Source: Paenibacillus profundus (GTDB lineage Bacteria > Bacillota > Bacilli > Paenibacillales > Paenibacillaceae). From it: a stretch of DNA of 64,000 bases. The position numbers and the translations under genes are program-made. Positions within the stretch are counted from its first letter, which is position 1. Each line of letters opens with the position of its first letter. The notes below the pieces were generated by a model. It saw only the letters and a program-made list of their open reading frames with translations, was not told where the DNA came from and did not search any database. The stretch is from assembly GCF_021369635.1 (NCBI RefSeq), contig NZ_JAJNBZ010000009.1, positions 11,876 through 75,875 on the forward strand, read 5' to 3'. Positions 17,480 to 25,619 of the stretch are shown here, in pieces.

Positions 17480-18925
17480 ATGCTGCTCATCCCCAAGCTT
17501 GATGAGAACAGCCATATTCCCCAATATGTGCAACTGCTCGAATATATTAAGGATGAAATTGTATCTGGCCGGCTGGCCGAACATACCCGGCTTCCTTCGA
17601 TTCGCGCCTTGGCTGATTTCCTTGCGCTGAGCACGACGCCGGTTGAGCTGGCGTACAGTCAGCTTGTTGCGGAAGGGTTCATTGCCAGTGTGCCGAGGAA
17701 GGGCTACTACGTGCAGCATCTGCCAGAGCCGTATTTGCGGCTGGGAAGCGGGGCAGGGGACCGCCCGATTCAGCCACATGAAGCCTCGAATAGAGCGGCT
17801 CCAGCCCGCGATACGAAGGTATATAAATATGACTTTCACATGTCGAACATAGACGGTTCCCACTTCCCGTTTCGGGTGTGGCGCAGCTTGTTCCATGATG
17901 CTCTTCGCTCGGGTATGGAGGAATTACTCTGGTACGGGGATCCACAGGGGGAGCCCGGCCTACGGCAGGAAATTGCAACGTATCTGCACCAGTTCAGAGG
18001 GGTGCGCTGCAGTCCAGAGCAAGTCGTGATCGGTTCCGATCCGCACTTCCTGCTATCTTTTCTCAGCCGGATATTGATAGAGCATACGGACCATATAGCT
18101 GTAGAAAACCCCGGATATCTGCTATGTCCGTCCACCTTCCGCCAGCACGGCTATCGAGTGACGCCCGTGTCATTGGAGGAAGACGGAATCAACCTCGGTG
18201 AATTATACGATAGCTCCGCCCGCATCGTCTGCGTGTCTCCGTCACATCAATTTCCGCGGGGGATGATTATGCCGATCGCGAAGCGATTGCAGCTGTTGGA
18301 GTGGGCCCGGAAGACGAACGGATTCATCATCGAGGATGACTATGACGGTGAACTGCGCTATTACGGCCGCCCGATTCCCTCTTTGCAAGGATTGAATCCA
18401 GACGCGGACGTCATTTATTTGGGCGGATTTGCCCAAGTGCTGTCCCCGGCGATCGGCGTTCACTATATGGTGCTGCCGAAGTCGCTGCTCGGCGATTATC
18501 AGCGGATGGAGCATCGGACGCTCTTCGAGCAGTCGGCATCGCGGTGGAACCAACATGCGCTGCAGTTATTTATGGAACGGGGCCACCTAGAGAAGCATGT
18601 GCGTAAAATGCGCAACCTGTATCGGCAAAAGCATGATCGGCTCATCGCCTCCATCCACAGCTATTTCGGGGAGCGGGCTTCCATTATTGGGGAAGATGCC
18701 GGGTTCCACATTCTGATGAGAGTCGATAGTTCCCGCACGGAGCAAGAGTTGATCCGGTTGGCGGGTGCTGCCAGCATTCGTCTTGCCTCTGCTTCGTTTA
18801 CATGGCTGCATCCTCCTGTGAACGGCGCCTTGGAATTTTTCATCGGGTTCGGCGGTATTCCATTGGAGCGGATAGAGGAGGGAATTCGACGGTTAAGCGA
18901 GGTCTGGCTCGACACATTGCAGTGA
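17480..18925 (+). CDS. MocR/PdxR-type regulator (GntR HTH fused to aminotransferase fold) lacking the PLP lysine
   Basis: 481 residues. A GntR winged helix at about 10-75 (YIKDEIVSGRLAEHTRLPSIRALADFLALS) is joined by a linker to a class I aminotransferase-like domain from about 110. The DDYDGELRY motif is retained, but in the segment that usually reads S-K the sequence is GGFAQVLSPA, so the PLP-anchoring lysine is Gln319. It may bind PLP without a Schiff base or sense another ligand. GAGGAGGGG precedes the ATG. It is divergent from the acetyltransferase gene. Confidence 0.88.
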   Translation: MLLIPKLDENSHIPQYVQLLEYIKDEIVSGRLAEHTRLPSIRALADFLALSTTPVELAYSQLVAEGFIASVPRKGYYVQHLPEPYLRLGSGAGDRPIQPHEASNRAAPARDTKVYKYDFHMSNIDGSHFPFRVWRSLFHDALRSGMEELLWYGDPQGEPGLRQEIATYLHQFRGVRCSPEQVVIGSDPHFLLSFLSRILIEHTDHIAVENPGYLLCPSTFRQHGYRVTPVSLEEDGINLGELYDSSARIVCVSPSHQFPRGMIMPIAKRLQLLEWARKTNGFIIEDDYDGELRYYGRPIPSLQGLNPDADVIYLGGFAQVLSPAIGVHYMVLPKSLLGDYQRMEHRTLFEQSASRWNQHALQLFMERGHLEKHVRKMRNLYRQKHDRLIASIHSYFGERASIIGEDAGFHILMRVDSSRTEQELIRLAGAASIRLASASFTWLHPPVNGALEFFIGFGGIPLERIEEGIRRLSEVWLDTLQ

Positions 18926-18982
18926 ACCTAAATGAGGGATGCGACCAATATATCGTGTAAGACCTGAATGGAGGCTGGCCAC

Positions 18983-19579
18983 ATGAAGGAATCCGATTTG
19001 AAGCCTTGGCTTATCCGGATGAGCCAAGGGGATGACGAAGCGTTCCAATACGTCTACCAGTCGACCCGCGATCATGCGTACCGACTCATTTACTTTCTTG
19101 CCCCGTATAAGCAAGACGCGGGTGACATCATGAGTGAAGTGTACTTGGAACTGTTTCGCAGCTTATCCAAATATGATATTGAACAGCCATTCCACGCTTG
19201 GTTCAACGGCTTGATCGTAAGGCAGGTGCGCAGCTGGAAACGAAGCGAGTGGAGAAGGTTCCGCCTGCTGGAGCGGGTAACGACGGGGCTTGATGCGCCG
19301 CAGCATAACGACATAGAGGAGCATTTGCTTGCTCTAAGCGATCAATTGGAAGTGACACCGGCCGTGGAGAAGCTGTCCCAGAAGCTGAAGGAAGTCATCG
19401 TTCTCCGGTATTATCAGGATTGCTCCTTAGAGGACATCGCGGTCATTCTTCACATTCCTGTGGGAACGGTGAAATCGAGACATCATCTCGCACTGAAAAG
19501 ATTGCGCCATCTTTTCGAGGTGCGGAATGCAGGAAAGGAGTCGTCTACCTATGTCAATGGAAAAAAGACTGAAGCGTGA
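18983..19579 (+). CDS. ECF-type RNA polymerase sigma factor
   Basis: 198 residues. Region 2 is seen in DDEAFQYVYQSTRDHAYRLIYFL and DIMSEVYLELF. Region 4 is seen as LKEVIVLRYYQDCSLEDIAVILHIPVGTVKSRHHLALKRLR. TGGAGG at 18969-18974 is eight bases before the ATG at 18983, whereas the ATG at 18968 overlaps it. The 3' end overlaps the next gene by 29 bp, which fits a sigma/membrane partner pair. Confidence 0.9.
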   Translation: MKESDLKPWLIRMSQGDDEAFQYVYQSTRDHAYRLIYFLAPYKQDAGDIMSEVYLELFRSLSKYDIEQPFHAWFNGLIVRQVRSWKRSEWRRFRLLERVTTGLDAPQHNDIEEHLLALSDQLEVTPAVEKLSQKLKEVIVLRYYQDCSLEDIAVILHIPVGTVKSRHHLALKRLRHLFEVRNAGKESSTYVNGKKTEA

Positions 19580-20537
19580 ATATGAACTGGCAACCAATCT
19601 GGTCAGCTGCCCTTCTTCGCTTGATGAACGAATAGGAGCACTGTATCACATCCATATTCAGGCAGAGGGGAGACAGGGTTACACAGTTCGCAAGTTCAAC
19701 ACGCGCAAAATGGCAGCAGTCGCACTCGCCGTCGTTCTTCTGACCGGGTTCGCCTATTCGGCACAGAAGCTGCTGTTCAGCGCCGAGCAGGGAACGATGA
19801 ACATAGAGATGCGGACTGATGCCAAATTTGTATTAACCCGGACGTCCGCCGAAGATATCCGCCACGCGTTGGCGGATGTGCAACAGCAGTTGGCAGTCGG
19901 GCAAGCCGCAGTCGTATACGTGGCGTCATTGGAGAAAGAGGAGCACCCTCTATACAAGCGACATCCACTGCTCGGTGTAACTAAGCAGGAGCAAGTGCAG
20001 GACGCAGAGGAGTGGAATGAGACTGTTAAGAAGCTGCATGCTCCGCTTTCCTTGCCTCGTGTGTTGCCTGACAGCTTCACCTTCTCTGAAGGGAAGGAAG
20101 GGAATCCTTACGAGTCCATGGTCGATGAGAAAGGGTACAGCCTTCTCGATGAGCTGCGCCAGGAGAGCAAGCAGAACGGGAATGGCGTAGCCTGGCGTGT
20201 CGTGCCGGGGCCGCAGCTGCCATTTCAAAGCTATACCACAACCTATAAAAATGCAGACAACGATCGAATCTACGTGACTGTTGAGGTTATGCCTGACATG
20301 AACGTCACGAGCAAAGGCCTTGCTTCGGAATCGGTGCAATACGAAGAACTGGACGTCCAAGGCGCGAAGGCGCACTATACGGTCAATGACCAGTTCCTGT
20401 TCAGCGAGTCCAATCGGTATCAGGAATTGTTCTGGATGAGCGGGCAGGCAGGACAGCAGTTCATCTTGCGAGTAGCGAGCGATTCGCCGCACGTCACGAA
20501 GGAGCAGTTGCTTCAAGTTGCGACAGGCTTGAAGTGA
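19551..20537 (+). CDS. Single-pass membrane partner of the sigma factor (putative anti-sigma, DUF4367-like)
   Basis: 328 residues. A cytosolic N-terminus of about 55 residues is followed by a single membrane helix (AAVALAVVLLTGFAYS) and a large outside domain. The C-terminal 130 residues resemble the DUF4367 family found on such proteins (YTTTYKNADNDRIYVTVEV to LLQVATGLK). AAAGGAG ten bases before the ATG at 19551 fixes the start within the sigma gene. Anti-sigma function is inferred from topology and operon position; no zinc anti-sigma motif is seen. Confidence 0.8.
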   Translation: MSMEKRLKREYELATNLVSCPSSLDERIGALYHIHIQAEGRQGYTVRKFNTRKMAAVALAVVLLTGFAYSAQKLLFSAEQGTMNIEMRTDAKFVLTRTSAEDIRHALADVQQQLAVGQAAVVYVASLEKEEHPLYKRHPLLGVTKQEQVQDAEEWNETVKKLHAPLSLPRVLPDSFTFSEGKEGNPYESMVDEKGYSLLDELRQESKQNGNGVAWRVVPGPQLPFQSYTTTYKNADNDRIYVTVEVMPDMNVTSKGLASESVQYEELDVQGAKAHYTVNDQFLFSESNRYQELFWMSGQAGQQFILRVASDSPHVTKEQLLQVATGLK

Positions 20538-20595
20538 CGATGTCTCGGTCTGATGGTAGACACTGACCTCTGACCGGGCTTCGCACGGCATGTTG

Positions 20596-20615
20596 GCCCC
20601 CCTGTGATGGGGGGC
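20596..20615. terminator. GC-rich hairpin between convergent genes
   Basis: GCCCCCC-TGTGAT-GGGGGGC lies between the end of the sigma operon and the end of the clamp gene. There is no clear T run on either side, so terminator function is only possible. Confidence 0.45.
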
Positions 20616-20660
20616 TGTTGTGCAACTGCAGATACCACACAACCTGTTGTGCGCTCGAAG

Positions 20661-21791
20661 CTACATATGTGACCGTAATGGGGTAATCATGTATGTAGAT
20701 TCGGTGTCATCAACTGGCTGCACGACTATCGGTTTCCATTTTCCAGAACATGCAAGTCTCAATTTGGCGCTATCGACGGAACGAAGGATGTCCTTCATGT
20801 AATTTCCGTTGAAACAAATGGATAGGCGTTCCCCACTCATTTCCTCGGCATGCACTCCTTCTAATACATCCCCTATTTCTGCAGTATTGGAAATCAATTC
20901 GATGTCGTTATGCTCGTTGATGCTCAATTGGATCATATTGTCGTCACCGGCCAAGAGGGAGACCCGTTCCATCGCATGCAGCAATTCAACCGAGTCGACG
21001 ATCAATTCCGTCGAATGGGTTTGCGGTATTGACCTATCCACGGATGGATATGATCCATCGATTAATGCGGATTGAAACAATAGGTTTTTTGTTCTAAATC
21101 CAATCTGACTTTTGCCAATCGTAATTTCAACCATTTCCTGTTCCTCGTTCAGCATTTTCGATAATTCATGTACATTTTTCCCTGGAATGATGATTGCGGG
21201 CGGTATGACCATGTCTTGTGCCAAGCTCACGTGGGTGAGCCGGGAGGCAAGTCGTACGCTGTCAGTTGCCAGAAATCGGAGGCTGCCATCGCGATCAATT
21301 TGACAGGATACGCCTGTTAATACAGGTCTTTTCTCCGAGGGAGAGACAGCAAACACGACGTGGCGAATCATGTTTCTCAACGCGGTGCTAGAAATGTGAG
21401 CTTGAATGCCGTCATTGATTTCTGGCATTTGAGGAAAATGCTCCGCATCCATGCCGCACAAACGGTAAACCGCATTCCCACTTTGAATTGTAATGATAAG
21501 GGGCTCCTTCATTTCTAGTGTCACAACGCCTGCAGGGAATTTGCGAATGATCTCACTAAAATATTTTGCAGGGATGACAATACTTCCTGTGCGCTGAACG
21601 TTTACATTTTCCGTGGCAGGAATCTCATATTGAACCATCATGCTCGAATTGCCGGAAACGAGCGTCAATCCATCCCGATTCGCTCGCAGTAGAATTCCAG
21701 ACATTATGGGAATAGGACAGTTGGCTGACACTGCTTTAATTACGTGCTGCAGCGCTTCGGCTAGAATAGGCTGCGGTACTTCAATCAACAA
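20661..21791 (-). CDS. DNA polymerase III beta subunit (sliding clamp) paralogue
   Basis: 376 residues, full clamp length, with three repeated DnaN domains. Family features are IPIMSGILLRAN, GSIVIPAKYFSEIIRKFP, FLATDSVRLASR and a C-terminus YMITPLRSHM close to the usual YLI(L)PVR ending. The start is TTG, with GGAGGG spanning the stop of the upstream gene. The usual dnaA/dnaN/recF neighbours are absent, so this is probably a second clamp. It follows, by 10 bp, a small ribbon-helix-helix gene, so the pair is one unit. Role unknown: a specialised clamp, or a leftover of a plasmid or phage. Confidence 0.87.
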   Translation of the reverse strand: MLIEVPQPILAEALQHVIKAVSANCPIPIMSGILLRANRDGLTLVSGNSSMMVQYEIPATENVNVQRTGSIVIPAKYFSEIIRKFPAGVVTLEMKEPLIITIQSGNAVYRLCGMDAEHFPQMPEINDGIQAHISSTALRNMIRHVVFAVSPSEKRPVLTGVSCQIDRDGSLRFLATDSVRLASRLTHVSLAQDMVIPPAIIIPGKNVHELSKMLNEEQEMVEITIGKSQIGFRTKNLLFQSALIDGSYPSVDRSIPQTHSTELIVDSVELLHAMERVSLLAGDDNMIQLSINEHNDIELISNTAEIGDVLEGVHAEEMSGERLSICFNGNYMKDILRSVDSAKLRLACSGKWKPIVVQPVDDTESTYMITPLRSHM

Positions 21792-21801
21792 ATGAATTCA
21801 C

Positions 21802-22050
21802 CTATCCCTCCGACTCTGCATTGAAATAAGATTCAATGATGTCTCGAATGATTTCCGAACGGGAGCAGCTCCGCGAACTGCAATGCTGTTCGATTTCTCC
21901 CCATAGCTCTTTGGTTAAAGTCAAAGATATTTTCTTAGTTTCCCCGAATCCTTTGCGGCCTGCGCCTTCGCGGGGACCTCCTCTGGTGAACATGATGCTG
22001 ACTTGTCCTTCATCGCTGGGTACACCAAGCTTTATTTTATTGTTCGGCAC
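21802..22050 (-). CDS. Small ribbon-helix-helix protein upstream of the clamp paralogue
   Basis: 82 residues. The middle carries RGGPREGAGRK, a basic Gly-rich motif common in small phage and plasmid DNA-binding proteins. It is followed by a beta strand KKISLTLT and two helices with SRSEIIRDII, which fit a ribbon-helix-helix fold. The GTG start has AGAGGTGG upstream. A short inverted repeat at 22070 could be its own operator. Function inferred as autoregulator of the pair. Confidence 0.75.
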   Translation of the reverse strand: MPNNKIKLGVPSDEGQVSIMFTRGGPREGAGRKGFGETKKISLTLTKELWGEIEQHCSSRSCSRSEIIRDIIESYFNAESEG

Positions 22051-22069
22051 CGGTTTCCACCTCTTTTGA

Positions 22070-22083
22070 ATAAGGTTACCTTA
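22070..22083. promoter_or_regulatory. Short inverted repeat before the RHH/clamp pair
   Basis: TAAGG-TTA-CCTTA lies about 20 bp upstream of the GTG start. It is a candidate operator for the ribbon-helix-helix protein; the length is modest and chance is possible. Confidence 0.4.
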
Positions 22084-22227
22084 ATCAAATTGCTTTGTGC
22101 TTTTAGTTTAGCATAGTTAGTTGAGATATAGCAATATATGGTCTTTTGCAAAAGATAGGGGACTAGCCACGTCTCCGATCGGGACATGCGCGCAGCGGGT
22201 TTGACTCGTCGTTCCTCCGGCGGTACG

Positions 22228-22953
22228 ATGATAACGCAAGCGCTGGACAAGGGCGCTTCGCATCCAAGAACGACACTTTTACAGATCCGGGGTGGAACTA
22301 TTTGTAGCACGCCATTGATAACACTAGACCGTAAAGACATCCGCAGAGCAGCCGATGTACTTGCCGAAGGCTTTGTGGAAGATCCGTTGTACCAGCATAT
22401 CTTGCCCGACCGCTCGACAAGACTCGATGTGCTCCGAATCTTTTTCCGCAATTATGTCACGATGCTGTATCCGTATTCCGACGTTTACTCGACTTCCGGC
22501 AACATGGAGGCGGTCGCGCTCGTATTCCGAACAGATCGGACTGGATTATCCATCGTATCGCGATTCAAGGACGTATCTGCAATGCTGCTTGCCATCATTA
22601 AGTCCATTCCGATATGCCGTTACATCGGCATCAGGCAATTTGCAAGAGGGCTAGCCATCTTGCACAGCATGAGCTCGGAATGGTTGTCCATGCTCGGCAA
22701 TCGGGAGTACATTCACCTCGACATGCTCGTGGTGCAATCCAAATATCGGGGGCAAGGCTTCGTCTCTCGCATCATGAAGCCTCTAATAGAGGAATGCAAC
22801 AAACGCAGCATCGCATGCACGCTGGAAACGCAAAATCCGGACAACATCCCGGTATATGAGCATTACGGCTTTAGCATCGTTGATGTCATTCCGCTTCCGA
22901 ACAGCGATTTGGAGCAATATTGCATGGTTTATTCAAATACCGAGGATACATGA
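22228..22953 (+). CDS. GNAT family N-acetyltransferase
   Basis: The acetyltransferase match runs from about ITLDRKDIRRAADVLAEGF to the end. Motif A is seen as LDMLVVQSKYRGQGFVSRIMKPLIEEC, then LETQNPDNIPVYEHYGF. The start is uncertain. ATG 22228 is given here, but the first 30 residues do not look like the family. A non-ATG start near 22300-22315 behind GGGGTGG is possible. Substrate unknown. Confidence 0.75.
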   Translation: MITQALDKGASHPRTTLLQIRGGTICSTPLITLDRKDIRRAADVLAEGFVEDPLYQHILPDRSTRLDVLRIFFRNYVTMLYPYSDVYSTSGNMEAVALVFRTDRTGLSIVSRFKDVSAMLLAIIKSIPICRYIGIRQFARGLAILHSMSSEWLSMLGNREYIHLDMLVVQSKYRGQGFVSRIMKPLIEECNKRSIACTLETQNPDNIPVYEHYGFSIVDVIPLPNSDLEQYCMVYSNTEDT

Positions 22954-22968
22954 ACATGTTTCGTATAC

Positions 22969-23002
22969 AAAAAGCCCTGATCCTCGGGATCATGGCTTTT
23001 TT
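22969..23002 (+). terminator. Terminator after the acetyltransferase gene
   Basis: Stem of 14 pairs with one internal mismatch: AAAAAGCC-TGATCC with GGATCA-GGCTTTTT, followed by TTTTTT on the plus strand. Confidence 0.85.
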
Positions 23003-23105
23003 GCATGAAGAAAAAGGCAGGTGTTTAACCATAGGCTGCGATGATTCAGATCGCAGGGACGGTGCTTCCATTCGCAAAGCAGGCAGTATATCTATCTTCC
23101 CGCCG

Positions 23106-23234
23106 TTATTTGTTTGTGCTCTTCTTCTTGCCGGGCAAGCTGTGGCCGGGATTGCCTTTGCCGCTCTTTCTGTTCTTCTCGTTCTTCTGTTGCGCATCGT
23201 GCAGTTTTTCTACAAATTCATGCGTATTATCCAT
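23106..23234 (-). CDS. DUF4023 family microprotein
   Basis: A 42-residue protein starting MDNTHEFVEKLHDAQQKN and ending in a very basic, Gly/Pro tail (GKGNPGHSLPGKKK). This matches the small DUF4023 proteins of Paenibacillus and Bacillus, whose role is unknown. AAGGAGGAATATTCA gives a strong ribosome site. It is highly charged with no membrane segment. Confidence 0.8.
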   Translation of the reverse strand: MDNTHEFVEKLHDAQQKNEKNRKSGKGNPGHSLPGKKKSTNK

Positions 23235-23284
23235 TGAATATTCCTCCTTGGACATCGTGTCGATGTTACTATAACCAATTTACC

Positions 23285-23306
23285 GGCCAATCATGATTTC
23301 AGTTAG
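23285..23306. repeat. Possible short remnant of the dispersed repeat, copy C
   Basis: GGCCAATCATGA followed by three differing bases and CAGTTAG agrees with the left end of copy A (4601-4622). Only about 20 bases match, so it may be chance. The wider stretch 23235-23461 holds nothing else that I recognise. Confidence 0.3.
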
Positions 23307-23461
23307 ACGTGTCTTTCGTGGATCGGGCGTTCTCACGAGCGAGGGGCTGATTGATTGGAATACAGATTGATGATAGAATCGATACAAGTAAAAATAAGAT
23401 TAGGCAAATATTTACAACAACGTATTTAAATCGGGTGCAGATCCGGCCTTGTCTCTAATTG

Positions 23462-23498
23462 ATAACAAGACTCCTCCTAATTGGAGAAGTCTTGTTAT
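23462..23498. terminator. Bidirectional hairpin below the AT-rich cassette
   Basis: ATAACAAGACT and AGTCTTGTTAT form an 11-bp perfect stem extended by CTCC/GGAG. It is placed 14 bp after the stop of the small membrane protein gene on the minus strand. Confidence 0.7.
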
Positions 23499-23511
23499 GT
23501 AGAAAGCATCG

Positions 23512-23703
23512 CTATTTTTTTCTGAAAAAAAACCAATAAATTGCTACTATGATGTAATAAATAACTAAAATCAAGGCTATATCAGTGAGTATCTCTGTGA
23601 AATCTAAGGAGGAAAATAAGAGCTTTATTGCAACAAAGGATAGGAAGAATATAATAGGGAAAATAATGAAACTAAATCTGCTCGGTAACTTGCTTTTATC
23701 CAT
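23512..23703 (-). CDS. Small two-helix membrane protein, possible immunity partner
   Basis: 63 residues, mostly two hydrophobic helices (about 11-30 and 38-59) with basic ends (MDKSK and FFRKK). It overlaps the 3' end of the upstream gene by eight bases, so translation is probably coupled. Base composition is clearly more AT-rich than that of neighbouring genes. Size and position fit an immunity protein for a secreted peptide, but no family is recognised. Confidence 0.6.
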   Translation of the reverse strand: MDKSKLPSRFSFIIFPIIFFLSFVAIKLLFSSLDFTEILTDIALILVIYYIIVAIYWFFFRKK

Positions 23704-24253
23704 AAGCTATCTCGCCGTCTGCTTTGTAACCCCAAATGGCACACTTGCCGCTATAGAAAATAAGAGTAGCTGTTAAACCCGCAACGTTCATAGTAATTGC
23801 ATAGCGAACAAGTAATTTGGCAGCATCTTTCCATGCCTTTTTTACTAAATAAGCATACAACCCACCACTTAGTGCTGCCTCAACAACCGATATTCCCAAA
23901 TAATCCTTCAAAGCATCCAACATACAGGATCCAAAGCTAAATGTAGACATTGAACCAGGGGCAGTACTGTTGATAAATTCAACTAATAAAGCAATACCCT
24001 CTACTTGATCTTTGCCGAATCGTTGCTCAATTTTCTCAGTGTCAAGAACAAATAGTCCATCTTTTAGCGTGGATGCTTCCTCAAAAATAAACGCTAATTC
24101 TTCTTCAAATTGAGAAGTAGCTTCGTTACTTTTGTCTCCAGCAAGAGCTTGAGCAGTGGCGAAAGGCGATAAAACAGTTACAACTAGCAGCAGCATTGCA
24201 CTAAACAGCAAAATACCAGTTACGAACTTCATTTTGCGCACAGACAAACCCAT
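23696..24253 (-). CDS. Secreted protein with hydrophobic two-cysteine C-terminal region, function unknown
   Basis: 185 residues. A long signal peptide ends near ATAQALA (about residue 38). An acidic propeptide-like part (about 40-100) follows, then an Ala/Gly/Leu-rich part of about 80 residues. That part starts at FGSC, has two hydrophobic helices (GISVVEAALSGGLYAYLV, AGLTATLIFYSG) and a second cysteine in GKCAIWGYK. GGAGGG precedes the ATG. The layout (signal, acidic leader, amphipathic or hydrophobic core with two Cys) resembles secreted antimicrobial protein precursors, and the next gene encodes a tiny membrane protein. No known family was recognised; a structural or envelope protein is an alternative. 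Confidence 0.65.
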   Translation of the reverse strand: MGLSVRKMKFVTGILLFSAMLLLVVTVLSPFATAQALAGDKSNEATSQFEEELAFIFEEASTLKDGLFVLDTEKIEQRFGKDQVEGIALLVEFINSTAPGSMSTFSFGSCMLDALKDYLGISVVEAALSGGLYAYLVKKAWKDAAKLLVRYAITMNVAGLTATLIFYSGKCAIWGYKADGEIAYG

Positions 24254-24593
24254 AATGAACCCTCCAATTTCTAAATTTGTTTTATTTTTCTATATTTATG
24301 GTAAGTTATCAATTGGTTAAATGTCAATGGCTTTTTAAAATGTTATTTTTTATTTGTGTTCATCGATTTTAAGTTACTACAACCTCCTCCTCTAGGAACA
24401 ATTCGCCTATACAGTATAATGGATTCAATATAGATGTATGAAATATGTTGGAAATAATTCCATAATAAATATGTAATGTAAACAGAGGCGTGAGTATATA
24501 GGTGGTAATTTATTAATCTCCATGGTCCAATTCGTAAGTGAGGGAAATGGAGATCGAAAAGGAATTCAGCAGGATAATGGAGAAGGAAGAAGG
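24254..24593. other. AT-rich intergenic stretch
   Basis: About 340 bp between divergent transcription units, AT-rich. It should hold the promoters of the secreted-protein cassette (minus) and the MoxR operon (plus). No gene, repeat or riboswitch was recognised. Confidence 0.5.
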
Positions 24594-25610
24594 ATGGATC
24601 CAAGAAAACGGTTTCCTGTGAAATCCATACGAAACGAGGTGCCTGCTTCCATGGAGTTATCCCACATTCATGCTTTGGCCCAATCGATAAAGGAAAATGT
24701 GCAACATGTCATCGTCGGTAAAGACGAGACCATCGATATGATATTCGTCGCCCTGATCACGGGAGGCCATGTGCTGTTGGAAGACGTTCCCGGTACAGGA
24801 AAGACGCTGCTCGCGAAATCAATCGCGAAATCGATTGACGGTGCCTTTAAGCGCATTCAATTTACGCCCGACCTGCTGCCAACGGATTTGAGCGGAATGA
24901 ATGTGTACAACCAGAAGGTCAGTGAGTTCCAATTCCACCCAGGTCCTGTATTCACCAATCTGCTGCTTGCAGATGAAATAAATCGGGCTACACCGCGGAC
25001 GCAATCGAGTCTTTTGGAGTGCATGGAGGAGCGGCAAGTTAGCATTGACGGGGACACGCTCGTGCTCGAGGAGCCGTTTATCGTGTTAGCAACACAGAAC
25101 CCGCTAGACAATTACGGGACTTTTCCGCTTCCGGAAGCACAGCTAGACCGCTTCATGCTGAAGCTGAAGATGGGTTATCCCTCTTTCGATGAGAGCAAAG
25201 CGATCCTGTCACGATTCCGCTCCGGCAACCCGCTGCAAAGCATCGAGCCCGTCGCTTCCAAGGAAGATATCGTGAATGCGCAAAAGCATTACACGAACGT
25301 GCACGTCGATGACTCGATTCTGGAGTATTTGCTCAAAATCGTGGAACAGACACGCAAGCATCATGAGATAGCGCTCGGTGCCAGCCCCCGGGCCGGCCAA
25401 GCGCTGCTGCGCGCGGTTCAGGCGTATGCCGTTATAGGCGGCCGCGATTATGTCTCACCAGATGACGTGAAGGCCATGGTCGTTCCTGTGCTGGCCCATC
25501 GGCTGCTCTTTCACAACACATCCCAGCTCCAAACATCCTATGCGGAGTCGGTATTGCAGCACATCGTAAGCCAAGTTCCCGTGCCGACGGAACCGCAATT
25601 GACGGAGTAA
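24594..25610 (+). CDS. MoxR family AAA+ ATPase
   Basis: 338 residues. Walker A is GGHVLLEDVPGTGKT, Walker B is LLLADEINRA, with TQNPLDNYGTFPLPEAQLDRF as the family signature (sensor 1 and following). The C-terminal lid domain contains ASPRAGQALLRAVQAYA. MoxR ATPases act as chaperones for assembly of metal-dependent or membrane complexes. The ATG at 24594 follows AAGGAAGAAGG; an in-frame ATG at 24522 lacks a site. It is first in an operon with DUF58 and a large membrane protein. Confidence 0.92.
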   Translation: MDPRKRFPVKSIRNEVPASMELSHIHALAQSIKENVQHVIVGKDETIDMIFVALITGGHVLLEDVPGTGKTLLAKSIAKSIDGAFKRIQFTPDLLPTDLSGMNVYNQKVSEFQFHPGPVFTNLLLADEINRATPRTQSSLLECMEERQVSIDGDTLVLEEPFIVLATQNPLDNYGTFPLPEAQLDRFMLKLKMGYPSFDESKAILSRFRSGNPLQSIEPVASKEDIVNAQKHYTNVHVDDSILEYLLKIVEQTRKHHEIALGASPRAGQALLRAVQAYAVIGGRDYVSPDDVKAMVVPVLAHRLLFHNTSQLQTSYAESVLQHIVSQVPVPTEPQLTE

Positions 25611-25619
25611 GGGGGCATC

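Noticed and set aside
22186-22300. N-terminal extension of the acetyltransferase frame to 22186
   Set aside because: The sequence before about ITLDRKD has no likeness to the family and no ribosome site fits the ATG at 22186.
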